Origin: Streptomyces klenkii
GTDB lineage: Bacteria > Actinomycetota > Actinomycetes > Streptomycetales > Streptomycetaceae
NCBI RefSeq assembly: GCF_003626645.1
Contig: NZ_RBAM01000002.1
Coordinates: forward strand, 682,001-746,000
Direction: 5' to 3'
Length of the DNA: 64,000 nucleotides
The notes beneath the pieces are model-generated. The model did not search any database, was not told the origin of the DNA, and saw nothing but the letters and a program-made list of their open reading frames with translations. The position numbers and the translations under genes are program-made. Below, piece after piece: positions 26,375-34,995 of the stretch; the first letter of the stretch is position 1, and each line of letters begins with the position of its first letter.

Positions 26375-27418
26375 ATGGCCCTGCTGCACCTGGAAGATGT
26401 CGCCGTGCGCTTCGGTGAGCGCGCGGTGCTCGACGCAGTGGACCTGGAGGTCGCCGAGCACGAGATCGTCTGCGTGCTGGGCCCCAGCGGCAGCGGCAAG
26501 TCCACACTGCTGCGGGTGGTGGCCGGCCTCCAGACCACGGACGCCGGACGGGTGCTCCTCGCAGGCCAGGACCAGAGCGGGGTCCCCACGCACCGGCGCG
26601 GGGTGGGCCTCATGTTCCAGGACCACCAGCTCTTCCCGCAGCGGGACGTGGCGGGCAACGTCGCGTTCGGGCTGCGCATGCGCGGGACAGGGCGCGCCGA
26701 GACGGCCCGGAAGGTCGCCGATCTGCTCGACCTGGTGGGGCTGCCCGGTGCACAGCGCCGCTCGGTCGCGGCCCTGTCCGGCGGCGAACAACAGCGGGTG
26801 GCCCTCGCCCGGGCCCTCGCACCGCAGCCCCGGCTGCTGATGCTCGACGAGCCCCTCGGACAGCTGGACCGCGGACTGCGCGAGCGCCTGGTGGTGGAGC
26901 TGCGCGACCTTTTCGGCCGACTGGGCACCACGGTGCTGGCCGTCACCCACGACCAGGGGGAGGCGTTCGCACTCGCCGACCGGGTCGTCGTCATGCGTGA
27001 CGGCCGTATCGCCCAGGCCGGCACCCCGCTCGAGGTGTGGCAGCGGCCGGCGTCCGAATTCGTGGCCCGCTTCCTGGGCTTCGACAACGTGGTCGAGGCG
27101 ACGGTCAGCGGCGATCGCGCGGACACCGCATGGGGCACGGTTCCCGTCCCGTCAGGTTCGCGGCAGGGCGCCTGCAGGCTGCTCGTGCGGCCCGCAGGCG
27201 TACGGCTGGTGCCTGAGGCGGAGGGCCTGCCGTGCACGGTCACCGGGCGGACGTTCCGCGGCGATCACGTGGTGCTGATGCTGCGCCCCGCGGACGGACC
27301 CGTGCTGGAGGCCGCATGCGGGCTGCACGGGGCCCCCGAAGCCGGTGACCGCGTAGGCGTCGCATTCGACGTGGCGGATGTCGTCGTGCTGGACAGCGCG
27401 GCCGCGGGGCACGGCTGA
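26375..27418 (+). CDS. thiQ: Thiamine ABC transporter ATP-binding protein
   Basis: A 347-residue ABC ATPase. Walker A is GPSGSGKST (about 36-44), the signature is ALSGGEQQRVALARALA and Walker B with D-loop is LLMLDEPLGQLDRGLR. An H-loop is in TVLAVTHDQGEAFALADR. A C-terminal TOBE-like extension begins at about residue 240, which is longer than E. coli ThiQ and like iron/polyamine-type ATPases. ATG directly follows the thiP stop, with GGGGGAG upstream. A GCATGGGGC core lies in the coding part (27128) and a GCATGAGGC just after the stop (27425). Confidence 0.93.
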   Translation: MALLHLEDVAVRFGERAVLDAVDLEVAEHEIVCVLGPSGSGKSTLLRVVAGLQTTDAGRVLLAGQDQSGVPTHRRGVGLMFQDHQLFPQRDVAGNVAFGLRMRGTGRAETARKVADLLDLVGLPGAQRRSVAALSGGEQQRVALARALAPQPRLLMLDEPLGQLDRGLRERLVVELRDLFGRLGTTVLAVTHDQGEAFALADRVVVMRDGRIAQAGTPLEVWQRPASEFVARFLGFDNVVEATVSGDRADTAWGTVPVPSGSRQGACRLLVRPAGVRLVPEAEGLPCTVTGRTFRGDHVVLMLRPADGPVLEAACGLHGAPEAGDRVGVAFDVADVVVLDSAAAGHG

Positions 27419-27446
27419 GCGACGGCATGAGGCCGGATACGTCCGA

Positions 27447-27475
27447 GCCCCGGCTGCCTGGGCGGCGACCGGGGC
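27447..27475. terminator. Hairpin between convergent thiQ and DMT-like gene
   Basis: GCCCCGG (27447-27453) pairs with CCGGGGC (27469-27475), enclosing a GC-rich loop that can fold further. It sits in the 68-base gap between convergent genes and is a plausible bidirectional terminator. Confidence 0.5.
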
Positions 27476-27486
27476 CCGGACGGCGG

Positions 27487-28407
27487 TCAGCGGACCGCCG
27501 ACGGCTGGAGCTCCTGTGATTCGGGCTCGGCAACAGGCGTGTCCGGTTCACCGAACCAGGCGACTGAGACAGCACCCGCGACCGCCAGGACGAAGCCGAG
27601 GACGGCGACCCAGGCGAAGCCGGGGCGGGAGTTGTCGCCGAGCAGCAGGACGCCGATGATGCCCGGAAGGATGGTCTCGCCGACCACGAGCGCCGCCGTG
27701 GCGCCGTTGACCGAACCGATCTGCAGGGCCACCGTGTGCAGGTACATGCCGACCGCACCGGATATCAGGATCGCGTAGAGCGCAGGGTCGGCGATCAGCG
27801 TCGGCAGGTCGAACGGGTCGATCCCGTCCAGGATCCGGACGCCCACACCGATCGCACCGAAGCCGAGACCGGACAGCAGGCCGGCCAGGATCGCGGCCCG
27901 CGCACCCAGCAGACGGACGGCCACGGTGCCGCCCCCCATCAGCACGACCGAGATGATCAGCAGCCACCAGTGCGTGGACATCGGGGTGTCACCGCCGCCC
28001 TCGTGGCCCGCGGCCGTCGCCAGCAGCACCAGAGCCGAGCAGACGACACCGATGGACGCCCACTCGGGCCTGGTCAGCCGGATGCCCAGGAGCTTGATGC
28101 TCAGCAGCGCGGTCACGACGAGGTTGGCGCTGATGACCGTCTGGGAGAGGAAGAGCGGCAGCATGCGGGCGGCGAGTGCGCCGAGCCCGAAGCCGAGGAA
28201 GTCGAGGACCGTACCGACCATGAACTCCCACGTCACCGCGGCCTTCGCGGTGGAGGACAGGCTCGGTCCACCGTGCTGGGTGGTGCCCGTCGAAGAGGCC
28301 TTCTCGGCCTCCCGGCGGGCCGATTTCCGCGAGCCCACGGCTTGCAGGACCGAACCTGTGCCATAACAGGCCGAGGCCGCGACAGCCGTCACAAGGCCGA
28401 TGATCAC
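27487..28407 (-). CDS. DMT/EamA-like multispan membrane protein
   Basis: A 306-residue integral membrane protein with about nine or ten hydrophobic segments, beginning VIIGLVTAVAASACYGTGSVLQAVGSRKSARREA. The arrangement (small, two similar halves, short loops) resembles drug/metabolite transporter proteins; no substrate can be assigned. GTG at 28407 is preferred over the overlapping TTG at 28410 because GGAG then lies 6 bases upstream. It converges on the thiamine operon but shows no thi-box, so it is probably not linked to thiamine. Confidence 0.8.
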   Translation of the reverse strand: MIIGLVTAVAASACYGTGSVLQAVGSRKSARREAEKASSTGTTQHGGPSLSSTAKAAVTWEFMVGTVLDFLGFGLGALAARMLPLFLSQTVISANLVVTALLSIKLLGIRLTRPEWASIGVVCSALVLLATAAGHEGGGDTPMSTHWWLLIISVVLMGGGTVAVRLLGARAAILAGLLSGLGFGAIGVGVRILDGIDPFDLPTLIADPALYAILISGAVGMYLHTVALQIGSVNGATAALVVGETILPGIIGVLLLGDNSRPGFAWVAVLGFVLAVAGAVSVAWFGEPDTPVAEPESQELQPSAVR

Positions 28408-28565
28408 CAATAGCTCCGTTCGCCGGATATCCGTCGTGCTCTTCAGCAGACGCTCAATCCGGCGACGAAGTTGCCTTGAGTCAAGAACTGGTCAAGAACT
28501 GTTGTGTTGCAGCCGCTTGGCGGGCCTGGAGCCCGGCCTGGAGCGCGGGCCCGCCCCAGGCGCCC

Positions 28566-29834
28566 TCAGCGTGACATCGGCAGTGCCACCAGCTCGGCGA
28601 TCGCCCACGTCAGCGGCGTCAGGACGGCAAGCAGCACGCACGTACGCAGGACGGCCGCCCCACGGAGCATGGACGCGGGGATGCCGAGGCGCTGCAAGGC
28701 CGCCGTGGTGCCGGTCCGGTTCTGCCGGCTGTCCAGGGCCGCAGTGATGGCCGTAGCCGTGACACAGGCCATCACGAGCGCTGCGCCGAGGCCTGTGAGA
28801 GGGCCGAAGGGGCGGGGCCCGGAGGAGTCCCAGGCGGCGCCGTAGAGTTCGGCGGCGGCCAGGGCGCTCGAGGCGACCGCGCAGAGCACGCCGAGCGGCC
28901 GGCCGATCCGGGTGGCGGCGTCCTGCAGTATCCGCCCGGCCAGCAGCCGCACCGCTCCGGGCCGCCCGGCCGCCAGGAGCACACCGCACCAGTGGGTCAG
29001 CCCGGGGCCGGCCAGCACGAGCCCCAGGGAGGCCAGGAGCCAGCCCCCCAGCACGCCGGGAGAGGTGCCGTCCGTACGTCCGGGCAGTGAGATCAGCTTG
29101 TTGGGGTCGGGCGCCGGGCCGTGACCCACGTACGCCTCCAGGGCGAGCCCCACCGCGATGATCGCGATGCCCCACGGGAGGCCCGCGTAGGCGGGCTTGG
29201 GCATGGGGGCGGCAGGCGGGACCGGAGAGGCCTCGGCAGGGGTCTCCGCTGCCTCCGCGTCCTCCGTGCCCTCCGCGGGCTCCATGGGGGCCTGATCGGC
29301 AGCCTGCTGCCTCATGGCCGCCGCCTCACGCCGAGGGTGCAGCGCAATGATGCAGGCGCCCGCCGCAAGCGCCGGCAGGAGCCCGAGCAGGGTCAGCGTC
29401 GCGCCCCATGGCAGGTGCGCCTGCCCGTCCAGCAGTCCTCTCGCCGAACCGCTCAGCGGGCCACCGAGGTCGCCACGGAGCTCCATGTACAGCAGAAGCG
29501 CGAACCCGCTGCCGAGAGTGCACGAGATCGCAGTGGACGCCGCGGCAAGCAGCGTGAGCTGCACGGGGCCGAGGCCCGCGGCATCCAGGCCGTCACGGGG
29601 GCGCGTGGCCGGGTCGCTGCGGGCCACTGCAAGCGCGAACTGCACGACCGCCGCAAGCGGCACCGCGCACCACACCAGCCGGACGAGCGACTGGCCCGTC
29701 GACTGCGGATGGGCCACCGCGTAACCCAGCGTGCACAGCAGCAGGAAGCCCACGCCCGCAGCGGCGGCCGCCACCAGCAGCCTGCGCAGCAGGACGAGCG
29801 GGTGCGCGCCGCGCGCTAGGCGGAGACTGAGCAC
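28566..29834 (-). CDS. ABC-type transporter permease, unusual
   Basis: A 422-residue membrane protein with about ten hydrophobic segments, beginning [35 protein letters not shown] central cytoplasmic loop rich in Glu/Ala/Pro (EPAEGTEDAEAAETPAEASPVPPA) lies near residue 190. I recognise no FtsX/MacB domain motif, but the gene overlaps the upstream ATPase gene by 19 bases, so the two surely form one transporter. The substrate is unknown. Start is GTG at 29834, preceded by GAGAGG. Confidence 0.7.
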   Translation of the reverse strand: MLSLRLARGAHPLVLLRRLLVAAAAAGVGFLLLCTLGYAVAHPQSTGQSLVRLVWCAVPLAAVVQFALAVARSDPATRPRDGLDAAGLGPVQLTLLAAASTAISCTLGSGFALLLYMELRGDLGGPLSGSARGLLDGQAHLPWGATLTLLGLLPALAAGACIIALHPRREAAAMRQQAADQAPMEPAEGTEDAEAAETPAEASPVPPAAPMPKPAYAGLPWGIAIIAVGLALEAYVGHGPAPDPNKLISLPGRTDGTSPGVLGGWLLASLGLVLAGPGLTHWCGVLLAAGRPGAVRLLAGRILQDAATRIGRPLGVLCAVASSALAAAELYGAAWDSSGPRPFGPLTGLGAALVMACVTATAITAALDSRQNRTGTTAALQRLGIPASMLRGAAVLRTCVLLAVLTPLTWAIAELVALPMSR

Positions 29835-30553
29835 GCCGCCCTGCCCTCTCCGTCAGGCGCGTCAAGCACCGGGAGAGCGGTGCCCCGGCGGCCGTCGACC
29901 AGGGAGACCGTCCGGTCGGCCAAGGTCGCAATCTCATCGTCCAGTGTGGCGATGACGACCGTGATGTGGTGCGAGCGCGCTGCCGTGGTCAGGGTGCGCA
30001 ACACCTGCGCGCGGTCGGCGTTGTGCAGCGGGGCCGTCGGCTCGTCGGCGAACAGCACAGTGGGCTCGCTCGCCAGCGCCCGTGCAATGGCGATCCGCTG
30101 GCGCTGCGCCTGGAGCAGGGCGGCCGGCCGCTTGCGCTGGCAATCGCCGACATCGAGACGCTCCAGCCACTCACCGGCGGTGCGCTTGGCTGCCCGGTGC
30201 CCCACGCCGCGCATCAGCAGCGGCAGCGCCGTGTTCTCCCAGGCCGTCAGCTCCGGCACGAGGTGGGGCTCGCTGTCGATCCAGCCGAACCGCTCCCGCC
30301 GCAGCCGCTCCCGGGCGGCACGCGAGAGGGTGTGCACGGGGGCGCTGTTGAACCACACCTCGCCGGGGGAGGGAACGATCTGCCCGGACAGGCATTTGAG
30401 GAGCGTGGTCTTGCCTGAGCCGCGTGGCCCGGTGATGGCGAGAATCTCTCCCTCGCGTACGCCGATGGAGACCCCCGCGAGCGCGGGGGAACCGCTGTGG
30501 GCGTAGTGCAGGCCGCGTGCCCAGAGCACGTCGTTGTCCGGCGGGGCCACCAT
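29816..30553 (-). CDS. ABC transporter ATP-binding protein with degenerate signature motif
   Basis: A 245-residue ATPase of the LolD/MacB type. Walker A is GPRGSGKTTLLKCLSG, Walker B is TVLFADEPTAPLHNADR. The signature position reads ALLQAQRQRIAIARAL instead of [15 protein letters not shown], and the H-loop position has IATLDDEIATLADR with no histidine. These changes suggest weak or asymmetric ATP hydrolysis. ATG at 30553 (MVAPPDNDVLW) has GAGGTG 8 bases upstream. It is the first gene of a two-gene unit with the permease. Confidence 0.82.
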   Translation of the reverse strand: MVAPPDNDVLWARGLHYAHSGSPALAGVSIGVREGEILAITGPRGSGKTTLLKCLSGQIVPSPGEVWFNSAPVHTLSRAARERLRRERFGWIDSEPHLVPELTAWENTALPLLMRGVGHRAAKRTAGEWLERLDVGDCQRKRPAALLQAQRQRIAIARALASEPTVLFADEPTAPLHNADRAQVLRTLTTAARSHHITVVIATLDDEIATLADRTVSLVDGRRGTALPVLDAPDGEGRAACSVSA

Positions 30554-31088
30554 ATCGAGCACCTCGGGTCGCTGTAGGGTCCGTTCCCCTGTCCGGGGGA
30601 ACGAACCGGAGGCCATTGGGTCACTGGCACCGTACGGAACCGGGATCCTAGCCTTTGCCCAGGCTCGGCGCTGGAGGGCCCACTTTCCTCCGGTCGGCCT
30701 CATGCCCCAGGGGTCACATATGAGTCGGAGCGCAAATGCGACGGAACCGTGCGACCGGGTGTGCGGTGGGGCGTGGTGCGCGTGCGACGGGCGTACGTCC
30801 CGCGTGCGACGGGTGTGCGGTCGTATGCGCCCTGGAGCGCCACGGGCCCGCCGACGGCATGAGGCCCCGCATGAGGCCCGGCATGAGGCCGGGCACGAAG
30901 CTCGGCTTGAGGTCCCGTTATGGGGCCCGCATGGGGCCCGGCCTGGGGCGCCGCGCGGTACCTGCGCCCTCATGCCCGCCCGCATGCAGCGAAGCCGTGG
31001 CCCGCGCGCGCATGACCTGTGGGGGGTCGCGCGGGGCCACGGCGGGAGGGGCGAACCGCGGGCGGTGCCGGCGGCCTGCCCTGGTCCG
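30554..31088. other. 535-base gene-less region with direct repeats and a 12-bp array
   Basis: No reading frame with coding character is present. Three related direct repeats start at 30748 (CGTGCGACCGGGTGTGCGGT), 30781 and 30803 (CGTGCGACGGGTGTGCGGT). TGCGACGGAA at 30737 equals one arm of the operator seen at 40246. One GCCTCATGC lies at 30697, and the 12-bp array follows at 30857-30952. The promoter of the ABC ATPase gene must lie at the left end. Confidence 0.5.
30857..30952. repeat. 12-bp tandem array, GCATGAGGC type
   Basis: Eight tandem 12-bp units start at 30857, 30869, 30881, 30893, 30905, 30917, 30929 and 30941. Units run from GCATGAGGCCCC and GCATGAGGCCCG through decayed forms (GCACGAAGCTCG, GCTTGAGGTCCC, GTTATGGGGCCC) to GCATGGGGCCCG and GCCTGGGGCGCC. 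It lies downstream of the aminotransferase gene, whose sense strand reads GCCTCATGC. Confidence 0.8.
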
Positions 31089-32468
31089 TCAGATCCTGGT
31101 CCAGGCCTCCGCGAGCACGCCGCGGACGATCTGCTCGATCTCGTCGAAGGTCGACTGGTCGGAGATCAGCGGCGGGGCGACCTGGATGACGGGGTCGCCG
31201 CGGTCGTCGGCGCGGCAGTACAGACCGTTCTCGAACAGCTTCTTGGACACGAAGCCGTAGAGCAGCTGCTCGCACTCCTCCGGCGTGAAGGACTCCTTGG
31301 TGGCCTTGTCCTTCACCAGCTCGATGCCGTAGAAGAAGCCGTTGCCGCGCACGTCGCCGACGATGGGCAGGTCGTGCAGCTTCGACAGGGTCGCGTGGAA
31401 GGCCGCCTCGTTGTCGAGCACGTGCTGGTTGAGGCCCTCGCGCTCGAAGATGTCGAGGTTGGTGAGCGCGACCGCCGCCGACACGGGGTGGCCGCCGAAG
31501 GTGTAGCCGTGCAGGAAGGTGTTGCTGCCCTTGAAGAACGGCTCGGCGATCCGGTCGGAGATGATGGCGGCGCCGATGGGGGAGTAGCCGGACGTCATGC
31601 CCTTGGCGCACGTGATGATGTCCGGGACATAGCCGAACTTGTCGCACGCGAACATCGTGCCCAGGCGGCCGAAGGCGCAGATGACCTCGTCCGAGACGAG
31701 CAGCACGTTGTACGTATCACAGATCTCGCGTACCCGCTGGAAGTAGCCGGGCGGGGGCGGGAAGCACCCGCCGGCGTTCTGCACAGGCTCCAGGAAGACG
31801 GCCGCGACCGTGTCGGGACCCTCGAAGAGGATCTGCTGCTCGATCTGGTCGGCGGCCCAGCGGCCGAACGCCTCCGGGTCGTCAGCGTGGATCGGGGCCC
31901 GGTAGATGTTGGTGTTGGGAACCTTGAACGCGCCGGGGACGAGCGGCTCGAAAGGAGCCTTGAGCGCCGGCAGGCCGGTGATGGCCAGCGCCCCCTGGGG
32001 CGTGCCGTGGTAGGCGACGGCCCGGGATATGACCTTGTACTTCGTGGGGTTGCCGGTGAGCTTGTGGTACTGCTTCGCGAGCTTCCAGGCGGTCTCCACG
32101 GCCTCTCCGCCACCGGTGGTGAAGAAGACCTTGTTGAGGTCGCCCGGCGCGTAGTGGGCGAGCCGCTCGGCGAGCTCGATCGCCTTGGGGTGCGCGTAGC
32201 TCCACACGGGGAAGAACGCCAGCTCCTGAGCCTGCTTGGCGGCCGCCTCGGCCAGCTCGGCCCGCCCGTGGCCCGCCTGGACCACGAACAGCCCCGCGAG
32301 GCCGTCCAGGTAGCGCTTGCCCTTGTCGTCGAAGATGTAGGTGCCCTCGCCGCGCACGATGGTCGGCACGGGGGCGTTCTCGTACGACGACATGCGGGTG
32401 AAGTGCATCCACAGGTGGTCGTACGCAGTCTGGGAGAGGTCCTTGCTCACGGCTATCGGGTTCCCCAT
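31089..32468 (-). CDS. Class III aminotransferase, putrescine/polyamine-pyruvate type
   Basis: A 459-residue PLP enzyme. The Schiff-base lysine is in IITCAKGMTSGYSPIGA. Cofactor residues are in FFTTGGGEAVETAWKLAKQY, VAYHGTPQGALAITG and LLVSDEVICAFGRLGTMFACDKF. The N-terminus LWMHFTRMSSYENAPVPTIVRGEGTYIFDDKGKRYLDGLAGLFVVQAGHGR resembles SpuC-like polyamine:pyruvate aminotransferases. It probably moves the amino group of putrescine, cadaverine or a derivative to pyruvate, giving an aldehyde for the dehydrogenase encoded divergently at 33121. It overlaps the upstream lrp-type gene by 16 bases and shares its transcript. Confidence 0.88.
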   Translation of the reverse strand: MGNPIAVSKDLSQTAYDHLWMHFTRMSSYENAPVPTIVRGEGTYIFDDKGKRYLDGLAGLFVVQAGHGRAELAEAAAKQAQELAFFPVWSYAHPKAIELAERLAHYAPGDLNKVFFTTGGGEAVETAWKLAKQYHKLTGNPTKYKVISRAVAYHGTPQGALAITGLPALKAPFEPLVPGAFKVPNTNIYRAPIHADDPEAFGRWAADQIEQQILFEGPDTVAAVFLEPVQNAGGCFPPPPGYFQRVREICDTYNVLLVSDEVICAFGRLGTMFACDKFGYVPDIITCAKGMTSGYSPIGAAIISDRIAEPFFKGSNTFLHGYTFGGHPVSAAVALTNLDIFEREGLNQHVLDNEAAFHATLSKLHDLPIVGDVRGNGFFYGIELVKDKATKESFTPEECEQLLYGFVSKKLFENGLYCRADDRGDPVIQVAPPLISDQSTFDEIEQIVRGVLAEAWTRI

Positions 32469-32956
32469 GTGTAGGTCTGCTTGCGGAGCTTGAGGTAGAC
32501 GAAGCTCTCGGTCGAGCGCACGCCCGGCAGGGTCCGGATGCGCTTGTTGATCGTTTCGAGGAGATGGTCGTCGTCCTCGCAGACGATCTCGATGAGGAGG
32601 TCGAAGGAGCCCGCGGTCACGACGACGTACTCGACCTCGTCCATCGCGGTCAGCGCGTCGGCGACCGGATCGAGGTCGCCCTCTACGTTGATGCCGACCA
32701 TCGCCTGGCGCCGCAAGCCCACGGTGAGCGGGTCGGTGACGGCGACGATCTGCATCACGCCCTGGTCGAGCAGCTTCTGGACACGCTGCCGCACGGCTGC
32801 CTCGGACAGCCCCACGGCCTTGCCGATCGCCGCGTAGGGGCGGCGGCCGTCTTCCTGGAGCTGCTCGATGATCGCCAGGGAGACGGCGTCGATGGGCGGC
32901 GTGCCGTGCACGTTCTTCGGGTCTGGACTACGAGTGGCCACACGTCCACTGTGCAT
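32453..32956 (-). CDS. Lrp/AsnC family transcriptional regulator
   Basis: A 167-residue regulator. The N-terminal helix-turn-helix is DAVSLAIIEQLQEDGRRPYAAIGKAVGLSEAAVRQRVQKLLDQGVM (about 23-70). The C-terminal RAM effector domain includes VGINVEGDLDPVADAL and VVVTAGSFDLLIEIVCEDDDHLLETINKRIR. It is the first gene of the unit with the aminotransferase and divergent from an aldehyde dehydrogenase, so it is the likely local regulator of polyamine catabolism, with a polyamine or its product as effector. ATG at 32956. Confidence 0.92.
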   Translation of the reverse strand: MHSGRVATRSPDPKNVHGTPPIDAVSLAIIEQLQEDGRRPYAAIGKAVGLSEAAVRQRVQKLLDQGVMQIVAVTDPLTVGLRRQAMVGINVEGDLDPVADALTAMDEVEYVVVTAGSFDLLIEIVCEDDDHLLETINKRIRTLPGVRSTESFVYLKLRKQTYTWGTR

Positions 32957-33120
32957 GCGTCTCGCCCGTGTGGCAACCCTGAAGCGATGAAATTCGTTGC
33001 GGTAAGGTCCCTGAATAACTGATTCCGTCGTTCATGGCTGTGAGGTATGTCGAAAACGCGGGCTCACTGACTAGGCTGACGGTCTCACCCAGTGGACATC
33101 TGACAGGAGGGGTGGCAGCC
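32957..33120. promoter_or_regulatory. Divergent control region, lrp-type gene / aldehyde dehydrogenase
   Basis: A 164-base divergent promoter region that is AT-richer than its surroundings. GATTCCGTCG (33021-33030) equals the first ten bases of the operator arm at 40223. Such a shared site next to an Lrp-type gene is a natural autoregulatory position. AGGAGGGG at 33106 is the ribosome site of the dehydrogenase. Confidence 0.5.
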
Positions 33121-34572
33121 ATGACCACCGAACTGCGTCGTCTTCGCAATTTCATCGACGGGGAGTTCCGGGACGCCGCCGATGGGCGGACCACCGAGGT
33201 GGTCAATCCGGCCACAGGCGAGGCCTACGCCACCGCTCCGCTGTCCGGCGCCGCGGACGTCGACGCCGCCATGGCCGCGGCCGAGGCGGCCTTCCCCGCG
33301 TGGCGTGACCTGGTGCCGGGCGAGCGCCAGAAGGTCCTGCTCAAGATCGCCGACGCCATCGAGGCGCGCGCCGAGGAGCTCATCGCCGCTGAGTCCGAGA
33401 ACACCGGCAAGCCGCTGAGCCTCACGCGCAGCGAAGAGGTCCCCCCTATGGTGGACCAGATCCGCTTCTTCGCGGGCGCCGCGCGGATGCTTGAGGGCCG
33501 CTCCGCGGGCGAGTACATGGAGGGCCTGACCTCCATCATCCGCCGCGAGCCGATCGGCGTCTGCGCGCAGGTGGCCCCGTGGAACTACCCGATGATGATG
33601 GCCGTGTGGAAGTTCGCCCCGGCGCTCGCCGCGGGCAACACCGTCGTCCTCAAGCCCTCCGACACCACGCCCGCCTCCACCGTCCTCATCGCCGAGATCA
33701 TCGGCGGCGTGCTGGAGGAGCTCGGCCACCCCAAGGGCGTCTTCAACGTCATCTGCGGTGACCGGGAGACCGGCCGCCTCATGGTCGAGCACCCGGTGCC
33801 GGCCATGGCCTCGATCACCGGCTCCGTGCGGGCCGGCATGCAGGTCGCGGAGTCGGCCTCCAAGGACCTCAAGCGCGTCCACCTGGAGCTCGGCGGCAAG
33901 GCCCCCGTCGTCGTCTTCTCCGACGCCGACATCGCCAAGGCCGTCGAGGACATCGCCGTCGCCGGCTACTTCAACGCCGGCCAGGACTGTACGGCCGCGA
34001 CCCGCGTCCTCGTCCACGAGTCGATCCACGACGAGTTCGTCACCGCCCTCGCCAAGGCCGCCGCCGACACCAAGACGGGGCAGCCGGACGACGAGGACGT
34101 GCTCTACGGCCCCCTCAACAACGCCAACCAGCTCAAGCAGGTCACCGGCTTCATCGAGCGGCTGCCCGGCCACGCCAAGCTCGAGGCGGGCGGGCACCGG
34201 GTCGGCGAGAAGGGTTACTTCTTCGCCCCGACCGTCGTCTCCGGCCTCAAGCAGGACGACGAGATCATCCAGCACGAGGTCTTCGGCCCCGTGATCACCG
34301 TCCAGTCCTTCGCGGACGAGGACCAGGCCGTCGAGTACGCCAACGGCGTCGAGTACGCGCTGGCCTCCTCGGTGTGGACGAAGGACCACGGCCGCGCCAT
34401 GCGGATGTCCAAGAAGCTCGACTTCGGCTGCGTGTGGATCAACACGCACATCCCGCTGGTCGCCGAGATGCCCCACGGAGGCTTCAAGAAGTCCGGCTAC
34501 GGTAAGGACCTCTCGGCCTACGGCTTCGAGGACTACACGCGCGTCAAGCACGTCATGACGTCGCTGGACTGA
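33121..34572 (+). CDS. Gamma-aminobutyraldehyde-type dehydrogenase
   Basis: A 483-residue NAD(P)-dependent aldehyde dehydrogenase. Catalytic residues: Glu in LELGGKAPVVVF, Cys in NAGQDCTAATRVL, Asn in APWNYPMMMAVWKFAPALAAGNTVVLKPSDTTP. The GQDCTAATR motif and the context match enzymes that oxidise 4-aminobutanal or gamma-glutamyl-aminobutanal (PatD/PuuC type). ATG at 33121 follows AGGAGGGG. It is divergent from the Lrp regulator and aminotransferase and followed by a repeat array and terminator. Confidence 0.92.
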   Translation: MTTELRRLRNFIDGEFRDAADGRTTEVVNPATGEAYATAPLSGAADVDAAMAAAEAAFPAWRDLVPGERQKVLLKIADAIEARAEELIAAESENTGKPLSLTRSEEVPPMVDQIRFFAGAARMLEGRSAGEYMEGLTSIIRREPIGVCAQVAPWNYPMMMAVWKFAPALAAGNTVVLKPSDTTPASTVLIAEIIGGVLEELGHPKGVFNVICGDRETGRLMVEHPVPAMASITGSVRAGMQVAESASKDLKRVHLELGGKAPVVVFSDADIAKAVEDIAVAGYFNAGQDCTAATRVLVHESIHDEFVTALAKAAADTKTGQPDDEDVLYGPLNNANQLKQVTGFIERLPGHAKLEAGGHRVGEKGYFFAPTVVSGLKQDDEIIQHEVFGPVITVQSFADEDQAVEYANGVEYALASSVWTKDHGRAMRMSKKLDFGCVWINTHIPLVAEMPHGGFKKSGYGKDLSAYGFEDYTRVKHVMTSLD

Positions 34573-34592
34573 CGAGGGCCGGGCCGGCCTCC

Positions 34593-34826
34593 GCCTCATG
34601 CGAGGGGCGGGGGCCCGCCTCATGCGGCGGATCAGCCCGCCTCATGCGGCCGGGGGGCTCGCCTCATGTAGGGAGCGCGCCTGCCTCGTGCGGCGGCCGG
34701 GCTGCCTCATGCCGTGGACGGGCCCGCCTCATGCCGCAGGAGCCACCGCGCCCCATGCCGCACGGCCGCCGGCCTCATGCCGTAAGGCTGTGCGCCCCAG
34801 GCCCGCTGCCCCGCGGTGCCCCATGC
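34593..34826. repeat. 22-bp phased array, GCCTCATGC type, 11 units
   Basis: Cores start at 34593, 34617, 34639, 34661, 34683, 34704, 34726, 34750, 34772, 34794 and 34818, giving spacings 24, 22, 22, 22, 21, 22, 24, 22, 22 and 24. Eight are exact GCCYCATGC. The others are GCCTCATGT, GCCTCGTGC and GCCCCAGGC. The 12-15 bases between cores are not conserved. The array lies between the dehydrogenase stop and its terminator, so it would be part of the 3' UTR. Confidence 0.88.
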
Positions 34827-34835
34827 CGCCGCCGT

Positions 34836-34868
34836 GGCCCGCACCGGATGATCGTTCCGGTGCGGGCC
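34836..34868 (+). terminator. Terminator after the dehydrogenase and repeat array
   Basis: A perfect 13-bp stem pairs GGCCCGCACCGGA (34836-34848) with TCCGGTGCGGGCC (34856-34868) around a 7-nt loop. It comes 10 bases after the last repeat unit, so the array is transcribed. Confidence 0.75.
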
Positions 34869-34995
34869 GTCGCGCGCTTTGCGCCGGTATCATCGACGGC
34901 CGGCCGTTCCCGGCCGTCAGGGTGTCGGGAAGAGCGGTCACCTCCCGGACAGGCCGTACATTGTCCGCGAAGATCCGACCCACCATGCTGCCGGA

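Noticed and set aside
27487..28407. Thiamine-related transporter
   Set aside because: It only lies next to thiBPQ, on the other strand and without a TPP riboswitch, so the link to thiamine has no support.
34593..34826. CRISPR array
   Set aside because: The conserved part is only 9-10 bases, periods are about 22 bp, spacers are short and GC-rich like the host, and no cas genes are near. It does not fit any CRISPR layout.
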